A stretch of DNA of 64,000 nucleotides. Source: Planococcaceae bacterium Storch 2/2-2. GTDB lineage: Bacteria > Bacillota > Bacilli > Bacillales_A > Planococcaceae. The notes below the pieces were generated by a model. It was not told the DNA's origin, did not search any database, and saw nothing but the letters and a program-made list of their open reading frames with translations. A program made the translations under genes and the position numbers. Below are positions 42,497 to 50,807 of the stretch, piece after piece; within the stretch, counting starts at the first letter, position 1; each line of letters starts with the position of its first letter. The stretch is taken from NCBI GenBank assembly GCA_009740415.1, contig WOYE01000009.1, positions 372,001 to 436,000 of the forward strand, in the 5' to 3' direction.

Positions 42497-43909
42497 ATGA
42501 CTAAAAAAATTATTTTAAACGCATTTACACAAGCTTCAGTTTCACCGCACGCGATTGGACTTTGGAAACATCCGGACCACGAAGGACACCGTCATACGAC
42601 GACTGACCATTGGGTACGATTGGCACAAAAGTTAGAAAAGGGAGGGTTCCAAGCGATTTTCTTCGCAGACGTCATCGGTTTTTACGACGTGTATGAAGGA
42701 AGTGCGCGCGCAGCCCTTGAACAATCGGTTCAAGTGCCCGCTCACGATCCGTTATTACTCATTTCTGCCATCGCTCATGCGACCGAACGGATCGGATTTG
42801 CGGTGACGGCGTCAGCGACGTACGTTCCGCCGTATCAATTGGCACGTCAACTATCGACACTCGACCATTTAACGGACGGGCGGATCGGTTGGAACATCGT
42901 CACGTCGTATTTGGAAAGTGAAGCGGTCAACTTCGGATTGGACGGATTAATTCCTCACGACGAACGGTACGACCGAGCGGAAGAATATTTAGACGTCGTC
43001 TATAAACTGTGGGAACGAAGTTGGGATGACGGAGCGGTCGTACGCGATGTCGCTCGCAATCAGTACATCGACCCGTCGAAAGTGCGTCCGATCAACCACC
43101 GCGGTCATTATTTCAACGTGCCGGGTGCGGCGCTCGTCGAGCCATCTCGTCAACGAACACCACTTTTATTCCAAGCGGGTGCGTCGCCTCGAGGACGTGA
43201 CTTTGCGACGAAACATGCGGAAGCGATTTTTACGAACACGCAAAACCAAAAAAATGCGACCGTCGAGTTGCGCGCATTTGAGCGAGATATTACCGAACGG
43301 TTAGCGAAACATAGTCGCTCCCGAGAAGACGTCGCGATCATTCCTGCGGTCGTCGTCGTCGTTGGAGAGACGGAAGAAGCAGCGAAAGAAAAGTTCGAAT
43401 ATTTGAAATCTTTCGTCGATTATGACGGAGCGGCTGCCTTGTTATCGGGACATTCGGGCATCGACTTCTCACAATTTGACCCGGACAGCTACGTCGAGCA
43501 ATTGGAGACGGATGCGATTCAAAGCCGTTTGGAAAATTATACGTCGACGAACCCCGATCATCGCTGGACTGTTCGTGAAGCGATTTTGTATCATGGACTC
43601 ACTCTCGGAAGTGAAGCGATTGTCGGAACACCTGAACAAATCGTCGACCGGTTAGAAGAGCTCGTCGTCGAAGGGGGAGTGGACGGATTTAACATTCGTC
43701 AAACGGTTTCGCCGTCGACACTTGAGGAGTTCATCGACTACGTCGTTCCTGAACTCGTCCGTCGGGGCCTGTACGAGACGTCGTATGACGGGGAGACGAT
43801 TCGCGAACATTACTTCGGAAAAGGGAACGAACGTCTCGCACCGAGCCATTACGCGCATACGGTCGCGCTCGATGAAACGAAAAAAGAAGCGGTCGCTCTT
43901 CATTCATAG
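42497..43909 (+). CDS. LLM-class FMN-dependent monooxygenase, NtaA/SnaA/DszA family
   Basis: 470 aa, full family length. Typical segments are ANAFTQ-like NAFTQASVSPHAIGLWKHPDH, FFADVIGFYDVYEG, TERIGFAVTASATYVPPYQLARQLSTLDHLTDGRIGWNIVTSYLESEA, and LLFQAGASPRGRDFAAKHAEA-like. With an FMNH2 supply these enzymes oxidise organosulfur or aminocarboxylate substrates. Two SAM-binding leaders upstream tie it to sulfur supply, so it most likely releases sulfur from an organosulfur compound. No flavin reductase is adjacent. Confidence 0.9.
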   Translation: MTKKIILNAFTQASVSPHAIGLWKHPDHEGHRHTTTDHWVRLAQKLEKGGFQAIFFADVIGFYDVYEGSARAALEQSVQVPAHDPLLLISAIAHATERIGFAVTASATYVPPYQLARQLSTLDHLTDGRIGWNIVTSYLESEAVNFGLDGLIPHDERYDRAEEYLDVVYKLWERSWDDGAVVRDVARNQYIDPSKVRPINHRGHYFNVPGAALVEPSRQRTPLLFQAGASPRGRDFATKHAEAIFTNTQNQKNATVELRAFERDITERLAKHSRSREDVAIIPAVVVVVGETEEAAKEKFEYLKSFVDYDGAAALLSGHSGIDFSQFDPDSYVEQLETDAIQSRLENYTSTNPDHRWTVREAILYHGLTLGSEAIVGTPEQIVDRLEELVVEGGVDGFNIRQTVSPSTLEEFIDYVVPELVRRGLYETSYDGETIREHYFGKGNERLAPSHYAHTVALDETKKEAVALHS

Positions 43910-43924
43910 ACGTAGAGCGAGCAT

Positions 43925-43955
43925 AAAAAGCATCTCCACAACGGAGATGCTTTTT
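43925..43955. terminator. Terminator between convergent genes
   Basis: AAAAAGCATCTCC/GGAGATGCTTTTT, symmetric A/T runs for both strands. Confidence 0.9.
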
Positions 43956-43959
43956 GTCA

Positions 43960-44328
43960 TTACGGCTTATATTTTTTGAAAAGCGCTTTCGAGTCATCGG
44001 TGAACGGTTCGAGCTGTTTGAGCGTCATCGGTTCTTTCGAAACGTCGAAAATTGCGACGAGCCGTTTGTTGGAAGCGTCATCGATGACGGCGCGTACTTC
44101 TTGTTCTTTTTTATACTGTTCCATATGGTGTAACGTGACGGAAGAAAAGTCGAATCCGTCGAGCGTTTCGTATGCGACAGTCGATAAAATGTTAGCGTTC
44201 ATCGTTTCGGCGATTTCACGCTGTTCTTTCACGTATAAAAATCCGACGACGATCGTCGCGACGATAAAAATCGCAAGTAACGTTTGCAACACGGTCTTCT
44301 GATAATTGTAGTCGTTCATCGTTTTCAT
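43960..44328 (-). CDS. Single-pass membrane protein of unknown function
   Basis: 122 aa from ATG 44328 (AAAGGG upstream). One membrane helix (about 14-34), then an 85-residue outside part with a helix (EQREIAETMNANILSTVAYETLDG) and a beta segment. No family recognised. The frame open to 44397 lacks a ribosome site. Monocistronic. Confidence 0.6.
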   Translation of the reverse strand: MKTMNDYNYQKTVLQTLLAIFIVATIVVGFLYVKEQREIAETMNANILSTVAYETLDGFDFSSVTLHHMEQYKKEQEVRAVIDDASNKRLVAIFDVSKEPMTLKQLEPFTDDSKALFKKYKP

Positions 44329-44491
44329 AGCAAAACCCTTTCTGAATCGTTTCTTCCCGTAGTATACTACAATTTTTAATAGAAAGGAGCGGCGCATTCA
44401 TTTCTTCTACACGAAAGAGAACCGACTCCAGCGATGAAGTGGCATAGGACGATCCCGTGAAATGTGGTATTGTAGAGGAAAGGAGGCGGAC

Positions 44492-44710
44492 GTGTTGAAA
44501 CTATACATTTTTAATAAAAAACTAGATGAAAAAGGAAACCATGAAGTGCATCACGTCAATTGCGCCCATTTGCCAGATAGTTTAAACCAAAAATGGCTCG
44601 GTCATTTTTTAAATTGTGAAGAGGCACTTGACTATGCGAAGAGAACGTATCACCGAGAAAACTTTGACGGTTGTTATTGGTGTTCGCCTCTTTGCCACGA
44701 TCGAACGTAA
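44492..44710 (+). CDS. Small Cys/His-rich conserved protein
   Basis: 72 aa from GTG 44492 (TTG 44495 also possible; AAAGGAGG upstream). The pattern HHVNCAHLPD ... LGHFLNCEEALDYAKRTYH ... DGCYWCSPLCH has six Cys/His that could bind zinc. I recall small bacterial proteins with the same HxxxCxxLP...F..C.EA...A...DGCYYC..xCH layout, of unknown function. Short but its strong RBS, motif conservation and isolation argue for a real gene. Confidence 0.65.
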   Translation: MLKLYIFNKKLDEKGNHEVHHVNCAHLPDSLNQKWLGHFLNCEEALDYAKRTYHRENFDGCYWCSPLCHDRT

Positions 44711-44760
44711 ACGTTTCATTCATGCGACGAAACGGCTCCTTCCTTTTTTACGAAAAAAGT

Positions 44761-44775
44761 AGGAAAGCGGTTACA
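44761..44775. promoter_or_regulatory. Near-consensus cre site
   Basis: AGGAAAGCGGTTACA matches the cre consensus with one mismatch (G for T). A TGATATACT extended -10 follows at 44780-44788. Confidence 0.35.
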
Positions 44776-44809
44776 AAAGTGATATACTGTTCATGAAGGA
44801 GGTGTTCGT

Positions 44810-45085
44810 ATGGCAGAGATGATGAAAGGTTTAGATGGTGCAACAGCGACAGTGACCGATATTTTATCGTATCAACTCATCCACCGATACACGTCTTATG
44901 AAACGGTTGAATCGTTTTTCGAAGCGCTCGGCGTAGAAAATGAGGGACAATTCAAAGCGTTAGATGAAGCAGTCATTGACCGAGAAGTACAAGCGAATAC
45001 GTCATTTGACTCGTGGAAAGAGATGGAACGTCGTGGGCTTGATTTATGGATCGCTCAACAATTACATAATGCTCAAAATGAATAA
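44810..45085 (+). CDS. Small soluble protein of unknown function
   Basis: 91 aa, no membrane segment. GAAGGAGGTGTTCGT precedes ATG 44810, which is a strong site. Contains a mixed N terminus and a charged helical part (ESFFEALGVENEGQFKALDEAVIDREVQANT). No family recognised. It has its own terminator. Confidence 0.65.
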   Translation: MAEMMKGLDGATATVTDILSYQLIHRYTSYETVESFFEALGVENEGQFKALDEAVIDREVQANTSFDSWKEMERRGLDLWIAQQLHNAQNE

Positions 45086-45109
45086 AAAGACCTATCATTC
45101 ATAGGTTAT

Positions 45110-45141
45110 GCGGTGAAAAGTGACTATTCACCGCTTTTTTT
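45110..45141 (+). terminator. Terminator
   Basis: GCGGTGAA/TTCACCGC stem, nine-base loop, T7. Confidence 0.9.
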
Positions 45142-45379
45142 ACGTTCAATTATTAAAAATAGATGAGAATGTGTGAAACTTCTATCAAAAGTCATGCGTC
45201 TAACTATAAGAGAAACATAGTGAAAATAGAAAAATACGACCTTTTGATGTATCTTTGTAATAGAAATGAATGATAGTTCAAAGAAATGATACAACCTATG
45301 TTTTTCGAACGTTCATTTTTTACTTAATTTGTTAAGAAAGTATGTATGATCACGTATAAAAGGAGAGCGGAAAACAGTG
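45142..45379 (+). other. Long AT-rich leader of the S-layer-type gene
   Basis: 238 bp without an ORF. AT-rich with several promoter-like TATNAT sequences but no clear single promoter. S-layer genes often have long leaders and several promoters, which this may be. Confidence 0.4.
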
Positions 45380-47431
45380 ATGAAAAAAAGTGTAGCATTA
45401 TTAGCGACGACTGCTGTTGTAGCGACTGCAGTTGCTCCGGTTCAAGGGGCAACGTTTTCAGACGTAAACGATCGGTACAAAGATGCGGTCCATTATTTAG
45501 TAAGTCAAAACATTACGAACGGAACGAGCGCGACGACATTCGGAACGGATGAAACGATCAAGCGTGTAGACGCTGCCGTCATGATCGCCAAAGCGTTAAA
45601 AATTGATGGGAAACAAGCGAAAGATGCGAATTTCAAAGACGTACCGAACCGCGCGAAGCCGTACGTGAACGGTTTGAAAGAAAAAGGAATCATTAACGGA
45701 AAAACGGCGACGACATTCGGAGCCGACGACAACATTACGCGCGGTGAAATTGCGATGATTTTGCAACGTGCGTACCGATTAGAAGGAAAAGCGAACGTGA
45801 CATTTTCAGATGTCGGTGCTCGTTACAAAAAAGCGGTTGAAGCACTCGTCGCTCATCAAATTACGAACGGCGTAGGAAAAGGAAAATTCGGAACCGATCA
45901 AGCGGTTAAACGTGGCGATTTTGCCTTTTTCCTTTACAAAGTCGCTCATTTAAACGGAAAGCCTGCTCCAACTCCACCGGCGAAGCCGACACCGGAAACG
46001 CCTGACGTACCTGCAAAAGGTGACGTTCACGTATTAGATGTTCAATTTTTAAGTGCCTCTGAAGTGTTCGTTAAGTTCAACACGACGATGGTGCCTGACC
46101 AATTAAAAAAGAAAAGCAATTATTTAATTCACGGCCGTGAGCCGGATTATGTCATCGTTGACCCGAGCAACCGTTCGGTCATTTTACAATATGCGCATAC
46201 GATTGAATCCGACAATAGTAAAATCGTCATTCGACCGATGCAGTCGAAAGCGAACAAAAATGGAAAACCGGTATTGTCCGAACGATATGAAGCTGCCTCT
46301 TCTTACAAAGATGAGAAAGGTCCGCGCATCGAGTCGGCGACGTACGATATGAAAACGAAACGAGTGACACTTTACTTTAATGAAAAGTTGTCGAGCGTAC
46401 CGACCGCTGTCACAGTGAACGGAAAGAAAGTGCCCGCTTCTCAAATCGTCTTGAACAAAGACGCACAAAAACAAGTGTTCATTACGAACCAACCGTTTAA
46501 AATGAATGAGACGATTCAACTCGTCGTCGAAGGGGCCAAAGACGTCGCGACGAATAAAAATACGATGCCTCGTCACGAAGTGAAACATGTCGTCGGTGGA
46601 AAAACGACGGTGAACGTAGCGGATGAGGCGAAGCCGACACCGAAACCAGAGCCAAAACCAGAACCGAAGCCGGATCCGAAACCCGAGCAAAAACCGACGG
46701 TGTCAAAAGTGGAAGGATCGAATGTCGTACAAGGAGCGTATTCGTACACGATTACATTTTCTGAAGCGGTCGACGGAGCAGACGAGCTCGACTCGTATGT
46801 ATTAGACGGAAAGCCGTTACCACGCTCAACGGCATTGCAAGTGAGTGAAGATAAAAAACGTGTCGTTCTCACTTTCCCGAAAAATACGACGGTAAGTGAC
46901 GATATCATTCACGGACATGATGCGAAATTAACGGTTCGCCACGTGAAAAATGCGAGCGGTCAAACGATCGAACCTGTTGAAAAGACCGTACGTATTTTCC
47001 ACAATAGTGAACAGACGACACCGGACCGTGTCACGTATGTTAACAAAGCGACGGCAGCGGATCATGAAGCGATGGATGCGCTGTTGAAAAAAGACTCGAT
47101 CGCGCTCGGAAACGAGTCGATCGAAGTGCAAGTCGATAAAAATCATTTATACGTGACGATGAGCGGTTTGGCCGCGGTTGATCCGAAACGAGCGAAGCGT
47201 ACGTACCAATTAGCGATCGGTACGCAAGAAGATGGAAAATGGAACCATTATTTAGCGTACGAGCCATTCGATACAGCACTTGCGAGTGATGGGTTAAAAC
47301 GAGTGACGTACGTCATCGACTTACAACGTCTCGGTTTCGTCACAGGAGAACAAGAACGTCTCCATTTCGTATTGTACAATGCAGAACACGAAACGATGAA
47401 GTCGATCGAAAAGTTAGTTCGTATTCCGTAA
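45380..47431 (+). CDS. Large SLH-domain surface (S-layer type) protein
   Basis: 683 aa. Signal peptide (cleavage after VQG, about residue 23). Three SLH repeats (FSDVNDRYKDAVHYLV, FKDVPNRAKPYVNGLK, FSDVGARYKKAVEALV; about residues 26-195) anchor it to the wall polymer. Then come a Pro/Thr linker, two Ig-like beta domains, a charged PKPEPKP repeat (about 420-440), another Ig-like domain and a C-terminal beta domain. ATG 45380 is 14 bases from AGGAG, longer than usual. This is a good candidate for an abundant surface-layer protein. Confidence 0.9.
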   Translation: MKKSVALLATTAVVATAVAPVQGATFSDVNDRYKDAVHYLVSQNITNGTSATTFGTDETIKRVDAAVMIAKALKIDGKQAKDANFKDVPNRAKPYVNGLKEKGIINGKTATTFGADDNITRGEIAMILQRAYRLEGKANVTFSDVGARYKKAVEALVAHQITNGVGKGKFGTDQAVKRGDFAFFLYKVAHLNGKPAPTPPAKPTPETPDVPAKGDVHVLDVQFLSASEVFVKFNTTMVPDQLKKKSNYLIHGREPDYVIVDPSNRSVILQYAHTIESDNSKIVIRPMQSKANKNGKPVLSERYEAASSYKDEKGPRIESATYDMKTKRVTLYFNEKLSSVPTAVTVNGKKVPASQIVLNKDAQKQVFITNQPFKMNETIQLVVEGAKDVATNKNTMPRHEVKHVVGGKTTVNVADEAKPTPKPEPKPEPKPDPKPEQKPTVSKVEGSNVVQGAYSYTITFSEAVDGADELDSYVLDGKPLPRSTALQVSEDKKRVVLTFPKNTTVSDDIIHGHDAKLTVRHVKNASGQTIEPVEKTVRIFHNSEQTTPDRVTYVNKATAADHEAMDALLKKDSIALGNESIEVQVDKNHLYVTMSGLAAVDPKRAKRTYQLAIGTQEDGKWNHYLAYEPFDTALASDGLKRVTYVIDLQRLGFVTGEQERLHFVLYNAEHETMKSIEKLVRIP

Positions 47432-47453
47432 ACGATGGAACGCCAACTCATTG

Positions 47454-47489
47454 CCACACGCCCTTTATAAAAGGGTGTGTGGATTTTTT
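47454..47489 (+). terminator. Terminator of the S-layer-type gene
   Basis: CCACACGCCCTTT/AAAGGGTGTGTGG stem and T6. Confidence 0.95.
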
Positions 47490-47643
47490 ATGTCGAGGAA
47501 AGAGTGAGGCAGTTTCGCCTAGTGTAAAAGATTGATGAATGTTTGAACGGTTGGAAGTGCCGTAGTACAATAGAAGGGAGTCGAAAAGAATAGATGTCGA
47601 TTCGTGGGGAACAGTAGGGAAATCGGAAAGTTAGGTGAGAAAA

Positions 47644-48327
47644 ATGAAGTTGTTAATTGTGGAGGACGAACCCCAACTCGCTCGACTTCTCCAACTCGAA
47701 TGTCAATTCGAAGGATATGAAGTAGAAGTGGCGCACGATGGGGAAGAGGGACTCGAGCATTTAGTAACCGGGGCGTATGATCTCGCATTGATCGATTGGA
47801 TGATGCCGAAAATGAACGGCATCGATCTCGTGAAAGCGGTAAGAAAAGAAGGGCTCGATTTGCCGATCATTATGTTGACGGCGAAAAATAGTTTAGAAGA
47901 TAAGTTAGGCGGTTTCGAAGTAGGGATTGACGACTACGTGACGAAGCCGTTCCATACAGAAGAGTTGTTAGCGCGGATTCAAATTTTATTACGACGCCGT
48001 CAATTAAGATCTGGCGAAGAACGTGCGAACGTATTGAAGCACGATCATATCGAGCTGAACAAGACGACGCGTCAAGTGTTCATTCAGGGCGAAGAAGAAC
48101 ATTTTACACAACGTGAATTCGATTTACTCTGTCACTTTATGAGTCGACCGAATCGCGTCTGGTCGCGTGATGAATTGTTGCGCGATGTGTGGGGATACGA
48201 TTATGAAGGAAGTACGAACGTCGTCGACGTGTACATCCGTTACATCCGTAAAAAAATTAAAGACGAAGATCAACGTTACATTGAAACGGTACGTGGCGTT
48301 GGCTATCGCTTACGAGACGACGAATGA
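47644..48327 (+). CDS. OmpR-family response regulator
   Basis: 227 aa. Receiver domain with acidic pair VEDEP, phospho-acceptor Asp51 (ALIDWMMP), Thr (IMLTAK) and Lys (VTKPF) intact. The C-terminal winged helix (FTQREFDLLCHFMSRPNRVWSRDELLRDVWGYDYEGSTNVVDVYIRYIRKKI) is complete. ATG 47644 has AGGTGAG upstream. Its stop overlaps the kinase start by four bases. The layout with two membrane/PepSY genes recalls Bacillus ykoGH-ykoIJ. Confidence 0.95.
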   Translation: MKLLIVEDEPQLARLLQLECQFEGYEVEVAHDGEEGLEHLVTGAYDLALIDWMMPKMNGIDLVKAVRKEGLDLPIIMLTAKNSLEDKLGGFEVGIDDYVTKPFHTEELLARIQILLRRRQLRSGEERANVLKHDHIELNKTTRQVFIQGEEEHFTQREFDLLCHFMSRPNRVWSRDELLRDVWGYDYEGSTNVVDVYIRYIRKKIKDEDQRYIETVRGVGYRLRDDE

Positions 48328-49595
48328 AATTACGAGTGAAAATGCCTCTCCTTTATACGACGTTGTTTACGATCATATTCGCACTGATGAGTGTGATCGT
48401 TTACATTTTGTTTGCGCAGACGACGCTCGAAGGAGAACAAGCACAGTTAGAAACTCATTTGGACGAGCTTATGGCGACCGTTCATAGTACGAACAAAGCG
48501 CTACCCGTGACGACGATGCGTGCATTTTTGCCGTCGGAAGGGGAAGTGCTCATTCGAAAAAATGATGAAATCGTTTTCCATATCGCTTCGACGTATGAAG
48601 TGATGGGAGAGGACGTTCCGTTGTTGAGTGGGGAGCGTCCGATTTTATGGAACGGTGAAGTTCACACGTTACATATGACACAATACGCACCGAAACTGCT
48701 TCAAATGTTACGTCGCCTCGCGCTCATTTTAACGCTCGTCAATGCGATTGCGATCATTTTGACGATTACGATGAGTATTTTCTTATCGAATCAACTCGTC
48801 GCACCGCTTTCTGAAATTACAGCGGTCATGCGTCGCGGACGAAAAAGCAATCAAATTCAAACGATGCCGATCGATGAATCGAAAGACGATGAAATTACAG
48901 AAGTGAAGCGGACGTACAATGAATTGATGACGGCACTCGCTCGTCAAGTCGAACGGGAGAAAGAGTTTTTAAACGATGCGTCTCACGAGTTGAAGACGCC
49001 GTTGACGATCATCGACAGCTACGCAGGATTGTTGAAACGGCGCGGTGTCGACGATCCTGCTGTCGTTCGCGAAAGTTTACAAGCGATCACGCATGAAACA
49101 GCGAGGATGAACGAACTCATTGAACAGCTGCTCGATAGTGCGAAAAACGAGCATCGCGGATTGAAAATGGAAAACGTGTCGGTCGATCAACTGTTGCGCC
49201 GTATGATCCATTCGTTTGAAACGACGTCGACGAAACATTGGACGTTGGCAGGCATTGCGAAAACGAAAGAAACCGATGCGGCGTTGCTCGAGCAATTGTT
49301 TTACATTTTATTGTCGAATGCGAACCAATATAGCGATCACCGGATCATCATTACGTTGAAAGAAGATTGCTGCGTCATTGAAAACGACGGAGGCGGCATC
49401 CCGAAAGAGTCGATCCCTCACTTATTCAAACGGTTTTACCGCGTCGATGATAGCCGTGCGCGGGACCGTGGAGGAACGGGGCTCGGCTTGGCGATCGCAC
49501 GGTCGATTGCAGACCGTTTATCGCTCGAAATTGAAGTGACATCCGACTCTGAAAAATGGACGACGGTAACGATAAGGGGGCGTGACGATGAATAG
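48324..49595 (+). CDS. Sensor histidine kinase
   Basis: 423 aa. Two membrane helices (about 9-31 and 131-154) flank a 100-residue extracytoplasmic sensor. HAMP (155-208), HisKA with phospho-acceptor His221 (DASHELKTPL), and a HATPase domain (N, G1, G2: LLSNANQYS, NDGGGIP, RGGTGLGLAIARS) follow. It should phosphorylate the response regulator just upstream. The sensor resembles the EnvZ/OmpR-type layout; signal unknown. Confidence 0.95.
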   Translation: MKLRVKMPLLYTTLFTIIFALMSVIVYILFAQTTLEGEQAQLETHLDELMATVHSTNKALPVTTMRAFLPSEGEVLIRKNDEIVFHIASTYEVMGEDVPLLSGERPILWNGEVHTLHMTQYAPKLLQMLRRLALILTLVNAIAIILTITMSIFLSNQLVAPLSEITAVMRRGRKSNQIQTMPIDESKDDEITEVKRTYNELMTALARQVEREKEFLNDASHELKTPLTIIDSYAGLLKRRGVDDPAVVRESLQAITHETARMNELIEQLLDSAKNEHRGLKMENVSVDQLLRRMIHSFETTSTKHWTLAGIAKTKETDAALLEQLFYILLSNANQYSDHRIIITLKEDCCVIENDGGGIPKESIPHLFKRFYRVDDSRARDRGGTGLGLAIARSIADRLSLEIEVTSDSEKWTTVTIRGRDDE

Positions 49596-49872
49596 TACGT
49601 CTTACGATAAATACGTGGCTCTTTTTTTAACGTTGATCATTTTAGTCGTCGGCTTGCTCGTCTTATCGATGGTCAATTTAAAAGACCACCGCGCACCAGT
49701 CGATGTGACGGGGCAGTGGATTGAACATATTTATCAAGCGAAAGTGATCGATTCGGAAGTCGAAGCGGATTTGTATTATTTTTACTTCATGAAAGATGAA
49801 CAGTCGTACGTCGTGACCGTCGACCGTCGAACGAGTACGATTGTCGAATTAAAAAAAGATGAGGAGACGTAA
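49588..49872 (+). CDS. Small membrane protein of the two-component cluster
   Basis: 94 aa from ATG 49588, 8-base overlap with the kinase. One membrane helix (about 9-31), then a small beta domain (LYYFYFMKDEQSYVVTVDRRTSTIVEL) that may be a reduced PepSY-like fold. GGGGCG lies 7 bases upstream. Overlap suggests co-translation with the kinase, so it could be an accessory to signalling. Confidence 0.7.
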   Translation: MNSTSYDKYVALFLTLIILVVGLLVLSMVNLKDHRAPVDVTGQWIEHIYQAKVIDSEVEADLYYFYFMKDEQSYVVTVDRRTSTIVELKKDEET

Positions 49873-49941
49873 CGGTTTTCTAATCGTCTTATCATGTAGT
49901 GGGCCGTCTAACGACGTATGATGAAGAAGGGAGGCGGTTTG

Positions 49942-50547
49942 ATGAGATGGACCAATTGGTACTTGTTACCGATCATCGCACTCGTCGTCGTCGGCGGTGT
50001 ATTTTTCATCGTCTTGAATGAACAAGAACGAATGAATACACCGCGTACATTTGAAAAACAGACGATCGTGAAAAAGGCAGAGCCGACGTTCACGCCGATG
50101 GTCGAAGCGCATGCGAGTACGGTAGAAAACGAGCAGCTCGCAGGTATGCGTCGCGCGTGTGAATTGGCAGTACAAAAAGTGCCAGGCAAAGTGAGAGAAG
50201 TCGAGCGGGAACGAAGAAATGGCATCTTTTTTTATGAAGTCGATGTGTTGACGGACGATCGACGTGAAGTGCAAGTGTGGGTCGATGTGGAGCGAGAATC
50301 CGTTGAAGTCGTCCAAGAGTATCCGTATGCGGGACCTTTATATGAAGGGATGACGATCGACGTTTTTGAAGCGCTCGATATCGCTCAAAAAGAAGGCATT
50401 GGCGAAGTCGTTGAATTCAAATTGAAGACGAGTGAAGGGCGCACGTATTATAAAATAACGATGCGTACGCCATCATTAAAGACGAAAATGAAAATTAATG
50501 CGATCGACGGTTCCATCATCGAACTGTCGACAGAACGAAAGTCGTAA
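49942..50547 (+). CDS. Membrane-anchored double PepSY protein
   Basis: 201 aa. N-terminal membrane helix (residues 6-25), then two PepSY-type repeats (about 58-115, ACELAVQKVPGKVREVERERRNGIFFYEVDV, and 125-198, EALDIAQKEGIGEVVEFKLKTSEGRTYYKITM). ATG 49942 has GGGAGGCGG upstream; the GTG/ATG at 49918 has no site. Last of the two-component cluster. Related proteins beside Bacillus ykoGH are thought to modulate the kinase or an extracellular protease. Confidence 0.8.
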   Translation: MRWTNWYLLPIIALVVVGGVFFIVLNEQERMNTPRTFEKQTIVKKAEPTFTPMVEAHASTVENEQLAGMRRACELAVQKVPGKVREVERERRNGIFFYEVDVLTDDRREVQVWVDVERESVEVVQEYPYAGPLYEGMTIDVFEALDIAQKEGIGEVVEFKLKTSEGRTYYKITMRTPSLKTKMKINAIDGSIIELSTERKS

Positions 50548-50587
50548 CGATTCTCTTTCGTTCGTAGAAAAAAGGTAGGATACGAAT

Positions 50588-50630
50588 AGGCTCTTCACTT
50601 TTACCATTTGTAAAAGCGAAGGGCTTGTTT
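50588..50630 (+). terminator. Imperfect terminator after PepSY gene
   Basis: Stem 50588-50604/50610-50626 with two mismatches, then a short T-rich run. Confidence 0.55.
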
Positions 50631-50807
50631 GAGTTCTAGAAGAGGTGTTCACGTTTGCATACGATTCATGATTGGAGTACCATCATTCCGCACGAGTAAT
50701 ATTTACAAAATCAAGAAAAAGAACGATACTTTCCCTTCTTTGAAGGACAAACGAGAAGAATCGTATGGTAAACTAGATGTATTACGTATGAAAGAAGGGA
50801 TCAACAG

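Noticed and set aside
45300-45320. LexA-like GAACGTTC in the S-layer leader
   Set aside because: Lacks the four-base centre required by the Bacillus LexA box.
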